Shown: piece after piece, positions 34,603-44,103 of the stretch
How positions within the stretch are numbered: the stretch's first letter is position 1
How the letters are laid out: each line of letters opens with the position of its first letter
Source: Lysinibacillus piscis
Lineage (GTDB): Bacteria > Bacillota > Bacilli > Bacillales_A > Planococcaceae
Direction of reading: 5' to 3'
NCBI RefSeq assembly: GCF_026012395.1
Contig: NZ_BRZA01000002.1
Span: 372,001-436,000, forward strand
Length of the DNA stretch: 64,000 nt
The notes under the pieces: model-generated
What the model was told of the DNA's origin: nothing
The model's database searches: none
The model's input: only the letters and a program-made list of their open reading frames with translations
Translations under genes and position numbers: made by a program

Positions 34603-35883
34603 ATGGTATTCGCATTAGAGCAAAATGACAAAATCCGTGAAGTTGTCAACGGTAAACGTGTCATTACGAAGAAGCCAGAGCTACTTGCACCAGCAGGGAA
34701 CTTGGAAAAATTAAAAGTAGCTGTCCATTATGGAGCAGATGCTGTTTTTATTGGTGGACAGGAATTTGGTTTACGTTCCAATGCCGATAATTTCTCTATT
34801 GATGAAATGCGTGAAGGAGTAGAATTCGCCAATCAATATGGTGCAAAAGTGTATGTTACGACAAATATTTTTGCCCACAATGAAAATATGAACGGCTTAG
34901 CCGAATATTTACAAGATATTGAATCAGCGGGTGTGACGGGTATTATCGTAGCGGACCCACTGATTATTGAAACATGTCGAGCGGCTGCACCGAAGCTTGA
35001 AATTCATCTTTCTACACAGCAATCTTTGTCAAATTGGAAGGCTGTGCAATATTGGAAAGAGGAAGGCTTACATCGTGTTGTATTAGCACGTGAAGTCGGT
35101 GGCGAAGAGATGAAGATGATGAAGGACAATGTGGATATTGAAATTGAAGCGTTTGTTCATGGTGCAATGTGTATTGCTTACTCAGGACGCTGTGTACTGT
35201 CCAATCATATGACAGCTCGTGACTCGAATCGTGGTGGTTGCTGTCAATCTTGTCGCTGGGACTATGATTTATATGAACTAGAAGACGGCGAAGAAAAAGC
35301 TTTATTTGATGAAAATGATGTGCCGTTTGCTATGAGCCCGAAAGATTTGAAGCTCATTGAAGCCATTCCACATATGATTGAGCTAGGTATTGATTCATTG
35401 AAGGTAGAGGGACGTATGAAATCGATTCACTATGTGGCAACAGTTACCTCCGTTTATCGTAAAGTCATTGACGCTTATTGTGCAGATCCTGATAATTTCA
35501 AAATCAAACGTGAGTGGTTAGAAGAGCTAGATAAATGTGCCAACCGTGATACAGCAGAAGCCTTTTTCCATGATACACCAGGTTACGAAGAGCAAATGTT
35601 CGGTGTACATGGACGTAAAACAACCTATGAATTTGCAGGACTTATTTTAGCACATGACCCAGAAACAAAAATGGTCACAATGCAACAACGTAACTACTTT
35701 AAACCTGGGGATGAAGTCGAATTTTTTGGTCCAGAAATCGACAACTTCCGTTTCACAATGGGCGAAATTTGGGATGAGGATGGCAATAGCTTAGATGCAG
35801 CAAGACATCCATTACAAATTGTACGCTTTAAATGTGAAACACCATTAAAACCGCAAAACATGATGCGAAAGGAGAATCGCTAA
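34603..35883 (+). CDS. trhP2: U32-family tRNA hydroxylation protein TrhP2 (YrrO)
   Basis: A 426-residue U32-family protein. Signature segments are [40 protein letters not shown] and [20 protein letters not shown]. The cysteine set CIAYSGRC, then GGCCQSCRW, is of the kind that binds an iron-sulfur cluster. A C-terminal beta domain follows. It works with TrhP1 to make 5-hydroxyuridine for TrmR. Its TAA overlaps the udk start by one base. Confidence 0.92.
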   Translation: MVFALEQNDKIREVVNGKRVITKKPELLAPAGNLEKLKVAVHYGADAVFIGGQEFGLRSNADNFSIDEMREGVEFANQYGAKVYVTTNIFAHNENMNGLAEYLQDIESAGVTGIIVADPLIIETCRAAAPKLEIHLSTQQSLSNWKAVQYWKEEGLHRVVLAREVGGEEMKMMKDNVDIEIEAFVHGAMCIAYSGRCVLSNHMTARDSNRGGCCQSCRWDYDLYELEDGEEKALFDENDVPFAMSPKDLKLIEAIPHMIELGIDSLKVEGRMKSIHYVATVTSVYRKVIDAYCADPDNFKIKREWLEELDKCANRDTAEAFFHDTPGYEEQMFGVHGRKTTYEFAGLILAHDPETKMVTMQQRNYFKPGDEVEFFGPEIDNFRFTMGEIWDEDGNSLDAARHPLQIVRFKCETPLKPQNMMRKENR

Positions 35884-36521
35884 TGACTATCAAACGTCCT
35901 GTTGTAATTGGTATTGCTGGTGGTTCATGCTCAGGCAAAACGAGTGTTACACGTGCCATTTATGAAGTATTTCGTGAACATTCGGTAGTAGTGATTGAGC
36001 AAGATTACTATTATAAAAACCAAAGTCATTTAACATTTGAAGAACGTTTACAAACAAACTATGACCACCCATTAGCTTTTGACAATGATTTATTAAGCGA
36101 GCATATTAACACATTGCTAGCAAGACAGCCAATTGATAAGCCTGTATATGATTATGTCCACCATACGAGAGCACAAGAGGTTATTCGTGTGGAGCCAGTA
36201 GATGTTATTATCGTAGAAGGTATGCTTGTATTAGAGGATGCAGAATTACGAGATTTAATGGATATTAAATTATTTGTGGATACAGATGCAGATTTACGTA
36301 TTATCCGTCGCCTTCAACGTGATATTAAAGAGCGTGGACGTACGACAGAATCAGTGATAGAGCAATACTTAACAACGGTTCGCCCAATGCATAATTTATT
36401 TATTGAGCCAACAAAACGCTATGCAGATATTATTGTTCCTGAAGGTGGAGACAATGAGGTAGCGATTGATTTAATGGTTACAAAAATTAAAACAATTCTT
36501 GAAACTGACAGCGTATTGTAA
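35883..36521 (+). CDS. udk: Uridine kinase
   Basis: A 212-residue P-loop kinase phosphorylating uridine and cytidine for pyrimidine salvage. It shows [17 protein letters not shown] (Walker A), [25 protein letters not shown], and the lid [17 protein letters not shown]. It starts in the overlap TAATG with trhP2 and ends before a terminator, as in B. subtilis. Confidence 0.96.
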   Translation: MTIKRPVVIGIAGGSCSGKTSVTRAIYEVFREHSVVVIEQDYYYKNQSHLTFEERLQTNYDHPLAFDNDLLSEHINTLLARQPIDKPVYDYVHHTRAQEVIRVEPVDVIIVEGMLVLEDAELRDLMDIKLFVDTDADLRIIRRLQRDIKERGRTTESVIEQYLTTVRPMHNLFIEPTKRYADIIVPEGGDNEVAIDLMVTKIKTILETDSVL

Positions 36522-36632
36522 TAATATAGAGTGGTGCTGACAATATTTAGCGTCTTTTACGTGCATATTTTGGAAAACACTGCATACTATGGGACAAAGC
36601 ATAGTAAAAAAAGCATTTAAAAATAATAAAAT

Positions 36633-36667
36633 TCGATTAAACGCCTAATCGTTTAATCGAGTTTTAT
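36633..36667 (+). terminator. Terminator of the trmR-udk operon
   Basis: TCGATTAAACG pairs perfectly with CGTTTAATCGA across a 6-base loop, followed by GTTTTATATTTTT. Confidence 0.8.
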
Positions 36668-36701
36668 ATTTTTGTATTGATAAAATGAGGAGTGAAGGAT
36701 T

Positions 36702-37190
36702 TTGGCAAACGAAAAACAATATCCGATGACAGCGGAAGGTAAGCGTAAATTAGAAGAAGAACTAGTAAAATTAGAAACAGAGACACGTAAAGAAATCGTA
36801 GAGCGTATTAAAATTGCACGTGATTTTGGTGATCTTTCTGAAAATGCGGAGTATGATTCAGCAAAAGAAGAGCAAGCCTTTTTAGAAGGACGTATTTCAA
36901 CGTTGAAATCAATGATTCGCAATGCAGTCATTATCACAGAAGATGAGTCAGATAACAGTGCAGTAGCGCTTGGGAAAACGGTTACATTCGTGGAAATTAT
37001 TAATGGTAAACCATCAACAGATGAAGAATCTTATACGATTGTCGGTTCAGCAGAGGCAGATCCAATGGAATTCCGTATTTCAAATGAATCACCAATCGCA
37101 AAAGGCTTGCTAGGTCGTGGTGAAGGTGACGAAGTGACAATTCAAACACCTGGTGGCGAAATGAAAGTGAAAATTATTTCAATCAAATAA
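36702..37190 (+). CDS. greA: Transcription elongation factor GreA
   Basis: A 162-residue factor that triggers transcript cleavage in backtracked RNA polymerase. The N-terminal coiled coil ([20 protein letters not shown], with [18 protein letters not shown] at its tip) is followed by a C-terminal globular domain ending with [13 protein letters not shown]. The start is TTG 36702 after GAGGAGTGAAGG. A terminator lies on each side. Confidence 0.96.
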   Translation: MANEKQYPMTAEGKRKLEEELVKLETETRKEIVERIKIARDFGDLSENAEYDSAKEEQAFLEGRISTLKSMIRNAVIITEDESDNSAVALGKTVTFVEIINGKPSTDEESYTIVGSAEADPMEFRISNESPIAKGLLGRGEGDEVTIQTPGGEMKVKIISIK

Positions 37191-37201
37191 TTTCAGCGAG
37201 C

Positions 37202-37239
37202 AGCTAGCTTTTCTATAGAGGAGAAGCTAGCTATTTTTG
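37202..37239 (+). terminator. Terminator of greA
   Basis: AGCTAGCTTTTC (37202-37213) pairs with GAGAAGCTAGCT (37221-37232) with one mismatch, followed by ATTTTT. Confidence 0.85.
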
Positions 37240-37355
37240 TTCAGTAAAGCCTTTTTGATTTTGATAGTAGAGCAACCTGTTAGCTATGTGAGACGTTACC
37301 ATTGTGTAAGTGATAGAGAGCTTGCTACAATAAGTGCTAGAAGAGGAGAGATTTT

Positions 37356-38006
37356 ATGAGTGAACGACAAACAAGAAGCAGTCGTCATTTGCAGCCATCT
37401 CAAAATAAAAAATTAGATAAACTATTGAATAAGTTAATTGCTATTGTCATTGTCTTGATTGTGATTACAGTGACAATTGTGTTTAAATGGCAAGATGGGG
37501 TAGCAGAAAAAGAGCAGGTAGATGAACCGAAAAATGACGCTGTGACGCAAAAGGATAATCCAGTGAGGGAAGAAAAACCTTCTGAGGAAAAAGAGGATAC
37601 GACAGAGCCAGTGGATACAGAACAAGAATCATCTGTGACAGAAGAGCCTATAGTAGAAGAAGTATCTGAAACAACATCAGACGATCCGATTGTGGATAAG
37701 GTCATCACAAACAAAGACTGGCAGCCAACGCCAACAACACAAGTAGGACAACATGTATCTTCCTATGACGATACATCTGTCGATTGGGCTGAAAAAATAG
37801 CTACGATTACTGCTGTCACAGAGCTTGAGCCTAGCGATATGATTATATGGCGTATGAAAAATAACGGTAGTGCAAGCACAGCAATAGCAACCATTTCTTC
37901 AACAGACAAGTCCAAGATGTATCGTGTTAGTATGGAATGGGTAGATAATAAAGGCTGGCTACCATTGAAAGTGGAGCAATTGAATACATTAAAAGGCGCC
38001 TATTGA
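37356..38006 (+). CDS. yrrS: YrrS-like membrane-anchored DUF1510 protein
   Basis: A 216-residue single-pass protein. It has a short basic N-terminus, a membrane helix at about 27-45 (LIAIVIVLIVITVTIVF), an acidic low-complexity linker (about 50-115, rich in Glu/Thr/Val) and a C-terminal DUF1510 domain (DWAEKIATITAVTELEP, then MIIWRMKNNGSAST). B. subtilis yrrS lies beside pbpI (penicillin-binding protein 4b); pbpI is missing here. The ATG follows GAAGAGGAGAG. A long antisense frame over the acid-rich region is an artefact. Confidence 0.82.
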   Translation: MSERQTRSSRHLQPSQNKKLDKLLNKLIAIVIVLIVITVTIVFKWQDGVAEKEQVDEPKNDAVTQKDNPVREEKPSEEKEDTTEPVDTEQESSVTEEPIVEEVSETTSDDPIVDKVITNKDWQPTPTTQVGQHVSSYDDTSVDWAEKIATITAVTELEPSDMIIWRMKNNGSASTAIATISSTDKSKMYRVSMEWVDNKGWLPLKVEQLNTLKGAY

Positions 38007-38066
38007 CGAATAGCTGTCTTTTGATTATTTTTAAAAGAGTTGGATGGAGAAGGGAAGTTATTATTA

Positions 38067-38759
38067 ATGAAAATAGCAGTAATTGGCGCAATGGAACAAG
38101 AAGTAGAATTATTACGAGCAACATTGGAGAATGTACAAAGCACAACTATTGCAGGTAGCGAATATACAACTGGTACATATAAGGGCAAAGAGGTTGTATT
38201 ATTGAAAAGTGGCATTGGTAAAGTAAATGCGGCGATGTCTACAACGATTTTATTGCAAGAATATCAGCCAGATGTTGTTATTAACACAGGCTCTGCTGGT
38301 GGCTATGATGTGTCATTAGAAGTCGGCGCAGTAGTCATTTCAGATGAAGTACGTCATCATGATGTAGATGTAACAGCTTTTGGCTATGAAATCGGTCAAA
38401 TGGCTGGTATGCCTGCAGCCTATAAAGCAGATGAAAAATTAATGCAAGTGGCTGAGGAAGCGGTAAAAGCAGTTGGTGAGCATCCATATGGTGTTGGTTT
38501 AATTTGTTCGGGGGATGTATTTATGGCTGATCCTGTACGTGTAGAAACGGTTCGTCAGCAGTTTCCACAAATGAAAGCCGTAGAAATGGAAGCAGCAGCG
38601 GTTGCACAAGTATGCTATCAATTTGGAACACCATTTGTAGTCATTCGTGCATTATCAGATATTGCGGGACAACAATCAGATCTTAGCTTTGATGAATTTT
38701 TACCAATAGCGGCTAAACATTCTACACAAATTGTGTTAAAAGCGATTGAATTATTATAA
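38067..38759 (+). CDS. mtnN: 5'-methylthioadenosine/S-adenosylhomocysteine nucleosidase
   Basis: A 230-residue nucleosidase that removes adenine from MTA and SAH and feeds the methyl cycle and AI-2 route. It shows [50 protein letters not shown] and [12 protein letters not shown] 38067 follows GAGAAGGGAAG; a longer TTG-started frame is less likely. The B. subtilis companions yrrT, mccA and mccB are not here. Confidence 0.94.
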   Translation: MKIAVIGAMEQEVELLRATLENVQSTTIAGSEYTTGTYKGKEVVLLKSGIGKVNAAMSTTILLQEYQPDVVINTGSAGGYDVSLEVGAVVISDEVRHHDVDVTAFGYEIGQMAGMPAAYKADEKLMQVAEEAVKAVGEHPYGVGLICSGDVFMADPVRVETVRQQFPQMKAVEMEAAAVAQVCYQFGTPFVVIRALSDIAGQQSDLSFDEFLPIAAKHSTQIVLKAIELL

Positions 38760-38879
38760 AAGACATAAAATGGACAAACTATCGAACGAATTGTGTGAAA
38801 AAAATCACAGTGTTTCGTATACATGGATGGTACACTGACAGTAATTCAAGCTCTTTAGGAGAAGGGGAGGCAGATAGCC

Positions 38880-38969
38880 ATGCTTTTTTTAACAGCAGGT
38901 GTTATTATGATTACACTCATATTGGGTGCGCTTATTTCTGTAGAGTTATCAGAATCCATCCATTCATAG
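38880..38969 (+). CDS. Small single-helix membrane protein (29 residues)
   Basis: ATG 38880 lies 8 bases after GGGGAGG (38865-38871) and encodes MLFLTAGVIMITLILGALIS followed by VELSESIHS. The first 20 residues form one hydrophobic helix and the tail is acidic. The TAG is followed directly by a strong terminator, so the frame fills its transcript exactly. No family recognised; small membrane peptides like this are common near sporulation genes. Called on ribosome site, hydrophobicity and terminator only. Confidence 0.5.
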   Translation: MLFLTAGVIMITLILGALISVELSESIHS

Positions 38970-39014
38970 AAAAAAGCTCCTTTGCGAAGAATTTATATAG
39001 CAAAGGAGCTTTTT
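38970..39014. terminator. Bidirectional terminator before sigK
   Basis: AAAAAGCTCCTTTGC pairs perfectly with GCAAAGGAGCTTTTT around a loop of about 14 bases. A-run and T-run ends serve both the small membrane gene and the converging sigK. Confidence 0.9.
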
Positions 39015-39053
39015 CTTATGGTTGAAATTTTTTCTATTCCATTTTAGAATGAA

Positions 39054-39761
39054 TTATTCAATGAATTTTTGGTCGCGTTTATAGAGCTGATAAAGTTTGA
39101 TGAGTGCCCGTTTTTCGATACGAGATACATAACTACGAGAAATATTTAAGCGTGCAGCAATTTCCTTTTGGGTAAGCGCATTTTGTTGGTTTAAGCCATA
39201 GCGAAGTGTAATAATTTCGAATTCACGTTCATCTAGCATATGCAAATATTGATAAAGCTGTGTGACATGTTCTTTATGCTCAAGCTTTTCAGTGGCACTT
39301 TCCTCATCACATTGCAAAAGGTCACGAATTTGTAGGGCATTGCCATCTTTGTCTGTGCCAATCGGTTCAAAAAGAGATACATCCTTTTGTACTTTTTTCT
39401 GAGAGCGCAAATGCATAAGGATTTCATTTTCAATACAGCGTGCGGCATAGGTAGCAAGACGTGTTTTTTTGTCGGGTGTATAGCTTTCAACTGCTTTCAT
39501 CAATCCAATGGTGCCGATGGAAATATAATCGTCAAGTTGCTCATGTTTTGGGTGAAATTTTTTGACGATATGGGCAACAAGCCGCATATTGCGTTCGATT
39601 AAATCAAGGCGAGCTTGGTCGTCACCATCGAGAAAGCGTTCAATACAGGCAGCCTCCTCTTCCTTTGAAAAAGGCTTATGGAATGTTTGCCCTTTTAAAT
39701 ACCCAAGTAATGCTGGAATTTCAAACCATAGTTGCAATATGGATGTAAAAATTCCGCTCAT
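39054..39761 (-). CDS. sigK: Sporulation sigma factor SigK (uninterrupted)
   Basis: A 235-residue sigma-70 factor for late mother-cell transcription. The first 20 or so residues (MSGIFTSILQLWFEIPALLG) are the hydrophobic pro-sequence removed by SpoIVFB in relatives. Region 2 follows (NMRLVAHIVKKF, then ISIGTIGLMKAVESY, TRLATYAARCIENEILMHLR) and region 4 ends with ITLRYGLNQ and ISRSYVSRIEKRAL. The gene is whole: there is no skin-type element between the two halves as in B. subtilis 168. AAAGGATGA precedes ATG 39761. Confidence 0.94.
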   Translation of the reverse strand: MSGIFTSILQLWFEIPALLGYLKGQTFHKPFSKEEEAACIERFLDGDDQARLDLIERNMRLVAHIVKKFHPKHEQLDDYISIGTIGLMKAVESYTPDKKTRLATYAARCIENEILMHLRSQKKVQKDVSLFEPIGTDKDGNALQIRDLLQCDEESATEKLEHKEHVTQLYQYLHMLDEREFEIITLRYGLNQQNALTQKEIAARLNISRSYVSRIEKRALIKLYQLYKRDQKFIE

Positions 39762-39793
39762 TGAATCCCGTCATCCTTTCTCTATTTTTCGAC

Positions 39794-39822
39794 AGTATAT
39801 GTTAGTGCGCTGTCGAACATGA
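39794..39822 (-). promoter_or_regulatory. Sigma-E-type promoter of sigK with a palindrome
   Basis: On the reverse strand TCATGTT (39822-39816), 14 bases, then CATATACT (39801-39794) matches the SigE pattern KMATATT-N14-CATACAnT with one mismatch in each box. The spacer is framed by inverted TTCGACAG (39788-39795) and CTGTCGAA (39810-39817). This could be a regulator site, for example for SpoIIID, which activates sigK in B. subtilis. Confidence 0.6.
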
Positions 39823-39862
39823 AAAAAGTGCAACAGCAAATGCGCTGTTACACTTTTTTTAA
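39821..39862 (-). terminator. Terminator of pssA
   Basis: On the reverse strand AAAAAAAGTGTAACAGC pairs with GCTGTTGCACTTTTTT. The pssA stop codon (39848-39850) lies in the first arm. Confidence 0.85.
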
Positions 39863-40390
39863 CGTAAATGTACTAATCATTAAAAATGCCAGTATTGGAT
39901 AAAGGAAAAGATAAAAGGCCGGATGGAACGTAGTAGATGCAAAATACGTCAATGTTAATAATGTACCTGCTGCTGTAATAGGAAGTCCTGTAAAGTAGCC
40001 GTTTGCTTCGCTAATATTAAAGCGTGCTAATCGCATAGCGCCACAAATAATATATAATACAGTCATCGACATACCAGTGAAGCCGAAATTGACTAATACT
40101 ACTTCGTACATTAATAAAGCAGGTGCTACACCAAATGATATAATGTCACTCATCGAATCTAATTGTTTACCTAAATCAGATACTTGTCCAAGTGCTCTTG
40201 CCACTTTACCATCATAACGATCGAGTAAGGCAGCAATGAAAATAAATAACACAGCATAGCTATAGTATCCGTGTAAAGTAGCCATAATCGCTGCGCCACC
40301 GAAGGACATATTACTAATGGTAATGAAATTTGCTGCGTTTGCTTTCATTTTCTTAACCGTGGTATCCACCAACTTGTGATACAAAAACAA
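39848..40390 (-). CDS. pssA: CDP-diacylglycerol-serine O-phosphatidyltransferase
   Basis: A 180-residue multi-spanning membrane enzyme making phosphatidylserine. The CDP-alcohol phosphotransferase signature is complete (DRYDGKVARALG, then QLDSMSD), with five or six hydrophobic segments. The start is TTG 40390, about 8 bases after AAGGAG on the reverse strand. The divergent neighbour psd encodes the next step to phosphatidylethanolamine. Confidence 0.92.
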   Translation of the reverse strand: MFLYHKLVDTTVKKMKANAANFITISNMSFGGAAIMATLHGYYSYAVLFIFIAALLDRYDGKVARALGQVSDLGKQLDSMSDIISFGVAPALLMYEVVLVNFGFTGMSMTVLYIICGAMRLARFNISEANGYFTGLPITAAGTLLTLTYFASTTFHPAFYLFLYPILAFLMISTFTLKKV

Positions 40391-40484
40391 GGCGGATCAC
40401 TCCTTTGTATTTAAGATATTGTACCATTATACTGCGAATGCAAAAAAATTGACAGTCTAAATTAATGAATAGGGGAATTACACA

Positions 40485-41267
40485 ATGAAAGAAAAAATAT
40501 ATCAAAGCTTGATTGAATTAACGAATGGTAAACAATCTTCACGTGTGCTACAACGTGTAGCGAAGGCAAAGTGGAGTAAACGTATTATTCCAAGCTATAT
40601 TAAGTTATACGATATTACCCTTGAAGAAGTTTCAAAAAACATGCAGCAATTTTCAAGTTTGCATGATTTTTTCACACGGGAGCTACTGACAAGTGCCCGT
40701 CCCATTGAAGAAGGAACGAAGGTTTACACAAGCCCAGTAGATGCAAAAATTGAATCATTTGGACGCATTGAGTGGAATATGACTTTTCAAGTAAAAGGAA
40801 AACCCTATGCGTTGCACGATTTATTAGGACACACAGAACATGCTAAGAAATATGCAGAGGGGCATTTTATTGTCTTTTATTTAAGCCCAGCCGATTATCA
40901 TCGTATTCATAGTCCAATTGATGGGCATGTCATTCGACAATACACATTGGGACAAAAATCATATCCTGTAAATCAGCTTGGTTTGACATATGGGAAGAAG
41001 CCAATTTCTCATAACTATCGTCAAGTGACAGAGTTAGAGGTGGCAAATAAACAGCAAGTAGCCTTTATTAAAGTCGGTGCTACTTTTGTGAACTCCATCG
41101 TGCTGACCAACACCACAACCGAGTGGAAAAAAGGGCAGGAAGTAGGCTATTTTTCATTTGGCTCAACGGTTGTTATGCTATTTGAAAAAGACACCATTGC
41201 ATTTTTAGACAATGTGATACAAGGAAGTGCGATTCGTATGGGTGAAGCCTTCGCAAGTATGCTATAA
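40485..41267 (+). CDS. psd: Phosphatidylserine decarboxylase
   Basis: A 260-residue pyruvoyl enzyme converting phosphatidylserine to phosphatidylethanolamine. It shows FFTRELLTSARPIEEG, SPVDAKIESFG, FYLSPADYHRIHSPIDG, and the self-cleavage motif FGST (in YFSFGSTVVMLFE) that yields the pyruvoyl group. ATG 40485 follows AGGGGAA. Divergent from pssA with 94 bases between. Confidence 0.95.
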   Translation: MKEKIYQSLIELTNGKQSSRVLQRVAKAKWSKRIIPSYIKLYDITLEEVSKNMQQFSSLHDFFTRELLTSARPIEEGTKVYTSPVDAKIESFGRIEWNMTFQVKGKPYALHDLLGHTEHAKKYAEGHFIVFYLSPADYHRIHSPIDGHVIRQYTLGQKSYPVNQLGLTYGKKPISHNYRQVTELEVANKQQVAFIKVGATFVNSIVLTNTTTEWKKGQEVGYFSFGSTVVMLFEKDTIAFLDNVIQGSAIRMGEAFASML

Positions 41268-41303
41268 TAAAGAGATATTACGTGTAGATTAGGGGTCGCT
41301 ATT

Positions 41304-41825
41304 TTGTATAATTTTTTATTACCAAATGAATTTGTGACAAACATTTTTGCTATTACACCAGAAAAATTACAAGAGCTCGGTATTAAAGGAATCATTACGG
41401 ATTTGGATAATACATTAGTGGAATGGGATCGTGCTGATGCGACAGAGGAGTTAATCGTTTGGTTGCGCATTATGAAAGCAGCAGGCATTCGTGTCATCAT
41501 TGCTTCCAATAATAATGAAGCACGTGTGAAGCATTTTGCAGAGCCGCTAGGTATCCCATATATCCACAAGGCGAGAAAACCATTGCGCAATGCTTTTTAT
41601 AGTGGCGTTGTTCAACTCGGGTTACGTCCAGAGGAGATTGCAATGGTGGGTGACCAATTGCTAACAGATGTGATGGGCGCAAACCGATTAGGATTACATA
41701 CAATCCTTGTAAAGCCTGTTGCACAATCGGATGGGCTTGTGACGAAATTGAACCGTTTTATTGAGCGTCGTGTGTTTAATGATTTGAAACGAAAAGGAAT
41801 GACAACGTGGGAGGAACAAGAATGA
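41304..41825 (+). CDS. yqeG: YqeG-family HAD IIIA phosphatase
   Basis: A 173-residue HAD phosphatase. It shows GIITDLDNTLVEWDR (catalytic Asp), VIIASNNNEARVK, KARKPLRNAF and MVGDQLLTDVMGANRLG. The substrate is unknown. It starts at TTG 41304 after AGGGGT. It overlaps yqeH by ATGA and leads the conserved yqeG-yqeM block. Confidence 0.9.
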   Translation: MYNFLLPNEFVTNIFAITPEKLQELGIKGIITDLDNTLVEWDRADATEELIVWLRIMKAAGIRVIIASNNNEARVKHFAEPLGIPYIHKARKPLRNAFYSGVVQLGLRPEEIAMVGDQLLTDVMGANRLGLHTILVKPVAQSDGLVTKLNRFIERRVFNDLKRKGMTTWEEQE

Positions 41826-42925
41826 GTGAAATGCCAAATTGTATTGGCTGTGGTACAACGATTCAAACAGAGGATAAAACAGCAGTTGGCTATGCACCGC
41901 CTTCTTCATTAGAAAAAGAGGTTGTGATTTGTCAGCGCTGTTTCCGTCTGAAAAATTATAATGAAATTCAGCCTGTTTCATTAACAGATGATGATTTTTT
42001 ACGCATTTTAAATGGGCTTGGCACACAGCAAGGGTTAATCGTAAAAATTGTTGATATTTTTGATTTTAATGGTAGTTGGTTGCCAGGATTGCATCGTTTT
42101 GTGGGCAATAACCCTGTCTTATTAATTGCTAATAAAGCAGATTTATTGCCAAAATCAGTGAAGCCTAAAAAGGTGATTAATTGGTTGAAACGTGAGGCAA
42201 AGGCACTTGGTTTACAGCCAATTGATGTGCTATTAGTGAGCGCCCATAAAGGGAAAGGCATGACAGAAGCGATGGAAGCGATTGATACCTATCGTAACGG
42301 TCAAAATGTTTATGTAGTAGGCTGTACAAACGTTGGGAAATCAACCTTTATTAACCGTGTGATTAAGCAGGCAACAGGAGAAGGAGAAGTCATTACGACA
42401 TCTCATTTCCCAGGTACAACGCTCGATATGATTGAAATTCCATTAGATGACGGCAGCTCATTATATGATACGCCGGGTATTATCAATCATCATCAAATGG
42501 CCCATCATATTGATTCAAGTGAATTAAAATATATTATGCCGAAAAAAGAAATTAAGCCAAAAGTGTACCAGCAAAATGCAGGACAAACATTATTTATCGG
42601 TGCGCTGGCACGCTTTGATTTTATACAAGGGGAACGCTCAGCCTTTACAGTGCATGTGGCAAATGACTTACCAATTCATCGAACAAAATTGGAAAAAGCC
42701 GATACATTGTATGCGGAACATAAAGGAGAGCTACTTGCTCCACCAACGGCTGCATTTATTGAGCAATTACCGCCATTAGTACGTCATGAGTTTTCTATTA
42801 AAGAAGCGAAAACGGATATTGTCTTTTCAGGTCTTGGTTGGATTACGATACAGCACGCGAATGTGGTCGTAGCAGCCCATGCACCGAAAGGCGTTCAAGT
42901 ATCCATTCGCCCATCGCTTATTTAA
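41822..42925 (+). CDS. yqeH: Ribosome biogenesis GTPase YqeH
   Basis: A 367-residue circularly permuted GTPase needed for 30S assembly. The N-terminal zinc finger (CIGCGTTIQ, then CQRCFRL) is followed by G4 NKADLLP, then G1 GCTNVGKSTFINR, and G3 DTPGI, the permuted order. GGGAGGAA precedes ATG 41822; a frame from 41807 includes the ribosome site. Confidence 0.95.
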   Translation: MSEMPNCIGCGTTIQTEDKTAVGYAPPSSLEKEVVICQRCFRLKNYNEIQPVSLTDDDFLRILNGLGTQQGLIVKIVDIFDFNGSWLPGLHRFVGNNPVLLIANKADLLPKSVKPKKVINWLKREAKALGLQPIDVLLVSAHKGKGMTEAMEAIDTYRNGQNVYVVGCTNVGKSTFINRVIKQATGEGEVITTSHFPGTTLDMIEIPLDDGSSLYDTPGIINHHQMAHHIDSSELKYIMPKKEIKPKVYQQNAGQTLFIGALARFDFIQGERSAFTVHVANDLPIHRTKLEKADTLYAEHKGELLAPPTAAFIEQLPPLVRHEFSIKEAKTDIVFSGLGWITIQHANVVVAAHAPKGVQVSIRPSLI

Positions 42926-42955
42926 AAATTGTGTGCGGAGAAGAGGTAGAGGAAG

Positions 42956-43789
42956 ATGAAAAAATGGTTTGCAGTTATAGGTGATCCGATTGAACATTCC
43001 AAATCGCCAACCATGCACACAGCGTGGTTTGAAGAGATGGCTATCGATGCAGCCTATATTCCGTTACATGTGTCTGCTGACAATCTAGCCACAGCCGTTA
43101 CAGCCTTAAAAACATTAGGCGCAAGTGGCTGGAATGTCACAATTCCACATAAAACGGCGATTATTCCATTTTTAGATGAGCTAGATGAGTTAGCAGAGAA
43201 AATGGGAGCTGTTAATACGGTTGTACGTACAGCTATGGGCACATTAAAAGGCTATAATACAGATGGTGTTGGCTTTGTGCGTTCATTAGAAGAAGCAGTT
43301 GGAACAGCACATAAGGACAAGCCTATATTATTAATCGGAGCTGGTGGAGCTGCACGTGGGATTGCCTTTGCCATGCAGCAACAAGGCTATATGAATATCA
43401 CAATTGCCAATCGTACAGTGGCGAATGCACAAGCGATTGTGGACGAAATGGGCGTTGGTTGTGCAATCTCGTTAACGGAGGCAGAAGAGCGATTGGCGGA
43501 TTTTGCAGTGTTAGTGCAAATGACTTCAGCAGGGCTTGCTACAGGTAGTTTTGCGATGCCTTTTTCTTTAGAACGATTAACAAAGGGCGCAATTGTTGCT
43601 GATATTGTGTATAATCCATTAATGACGCCATTTTTACAAGCGGCTAAAGCACAAGGTGCGACAATTGTCACAGGGCTCGGCATGTTTGTACATCAAGGAG
43701 CTATTGCCTTTGAGCATTGGCTTGGACGATATCCAAATACAAATTCAATGATTGTGCAATTACAAGCACAATTAGGAGGACAAGAATAA
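42956..43789 (+). CDS. aroE: Shikimate dehydrogenase
   Basis: A 277-residue NADPH-dependent enzyme of aromatic amino acid synthesis. It shows WFAVIGDPIEHSKSPTMH, GWNVTIPHKTAI (catalytic Lys), NTDGVGFVRSLE and the dinucleotide loop LLIGAGGAARGIAFAM. Placed between yqeH and yhbY, as in B. subtilis. Confidence 0.95.
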   Translation: MKKWFAVIGDPIEHSKSPTMHTAWFEEMAIDAAYIPLHVSADNLATAVTALKTLGASGWNVTIPHKTAIIPFLDELDELAEKMGAVNTVVRTAMGTLKGYNTDGVGFVRSLEEAVGTAHKDKPILLIGAGGAARGIAFAMQQQGYMNITIANRTVANAQAIVDEMGVGCAISLTEAEERLADFAVLVQMTSAGLATGSFAMPFSLERLTKGAIVADIVYNPLMTPFLQAAKAQGATIVTGLGMFVHQGAIAFEHWLGRYPNTNSMIVQLQAQLGGQE

Positions 43790-43791
43790 TT

Positions 43792-44094
43792 ATGTTAACA
43801 GGGAAGCAAAAACGTTTTTTACGTGCAGAGGCACATCATTTAACACCGATTTTCCAAGTAGGGAAAGGTGGCGTAAATGATGAAATGACGAAGCAAATTC
43901 GGGAAGCATTGGAAGTACGTGAATTAATTAAAGTGCGTATTTTAGATAATTGTGAGGACGATAAACACGAGGTAGCAGAGGCTTTAGCAAAAGGGGCACA
44001 TGCAGAACTTGTACAATTAATTGGCTTAACGGTTGTTTTATATAAAGAATCACGCAATCAGAAAAAAATAATCTTACCAAAAGCAGCGAAGTAA
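43792..44094 (+). CDS. yhbY: CRM-domain RNA-binding protein YhbY (YqeI)
   Basis: A 100-residue protein: MLTGKQKRFLRAEAHHLTPI, FQVGKGGVNDEMTKQI and ELIKVRILDN form the CRM domain, with the GxxG-like VGKGG loop. It is associated with 50S precursor particles. ATG 43792 follows TTAGGAGGA (43773-43781), which lies within the end of aroE; the longer frame from 43717 is not needed. Confidence 0.92.
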   Translation: MLTGKQKRFLRAEAHHLTPIFQVGKGGVNDEMTKQIREALEVRELIKVRILDNCEDDKHEVAEALAKGAHAELVQLIGLTVVLYKESRNQKKIILPKAAK

Positions 44095-44103
44095 GGTGAG
44101 CAG

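Noticed and set aside
37400-37714. 104-codon antisense frame, Ser-rich
   Set aside because: It is an artefact of the Glu/Thr-rich linker of yrrS read backwards.
39054-39761. Possible skin-like element in sigK
   Set aside because: The sigK frame is continuous from the pro-sequence to region 4, with no insertion.
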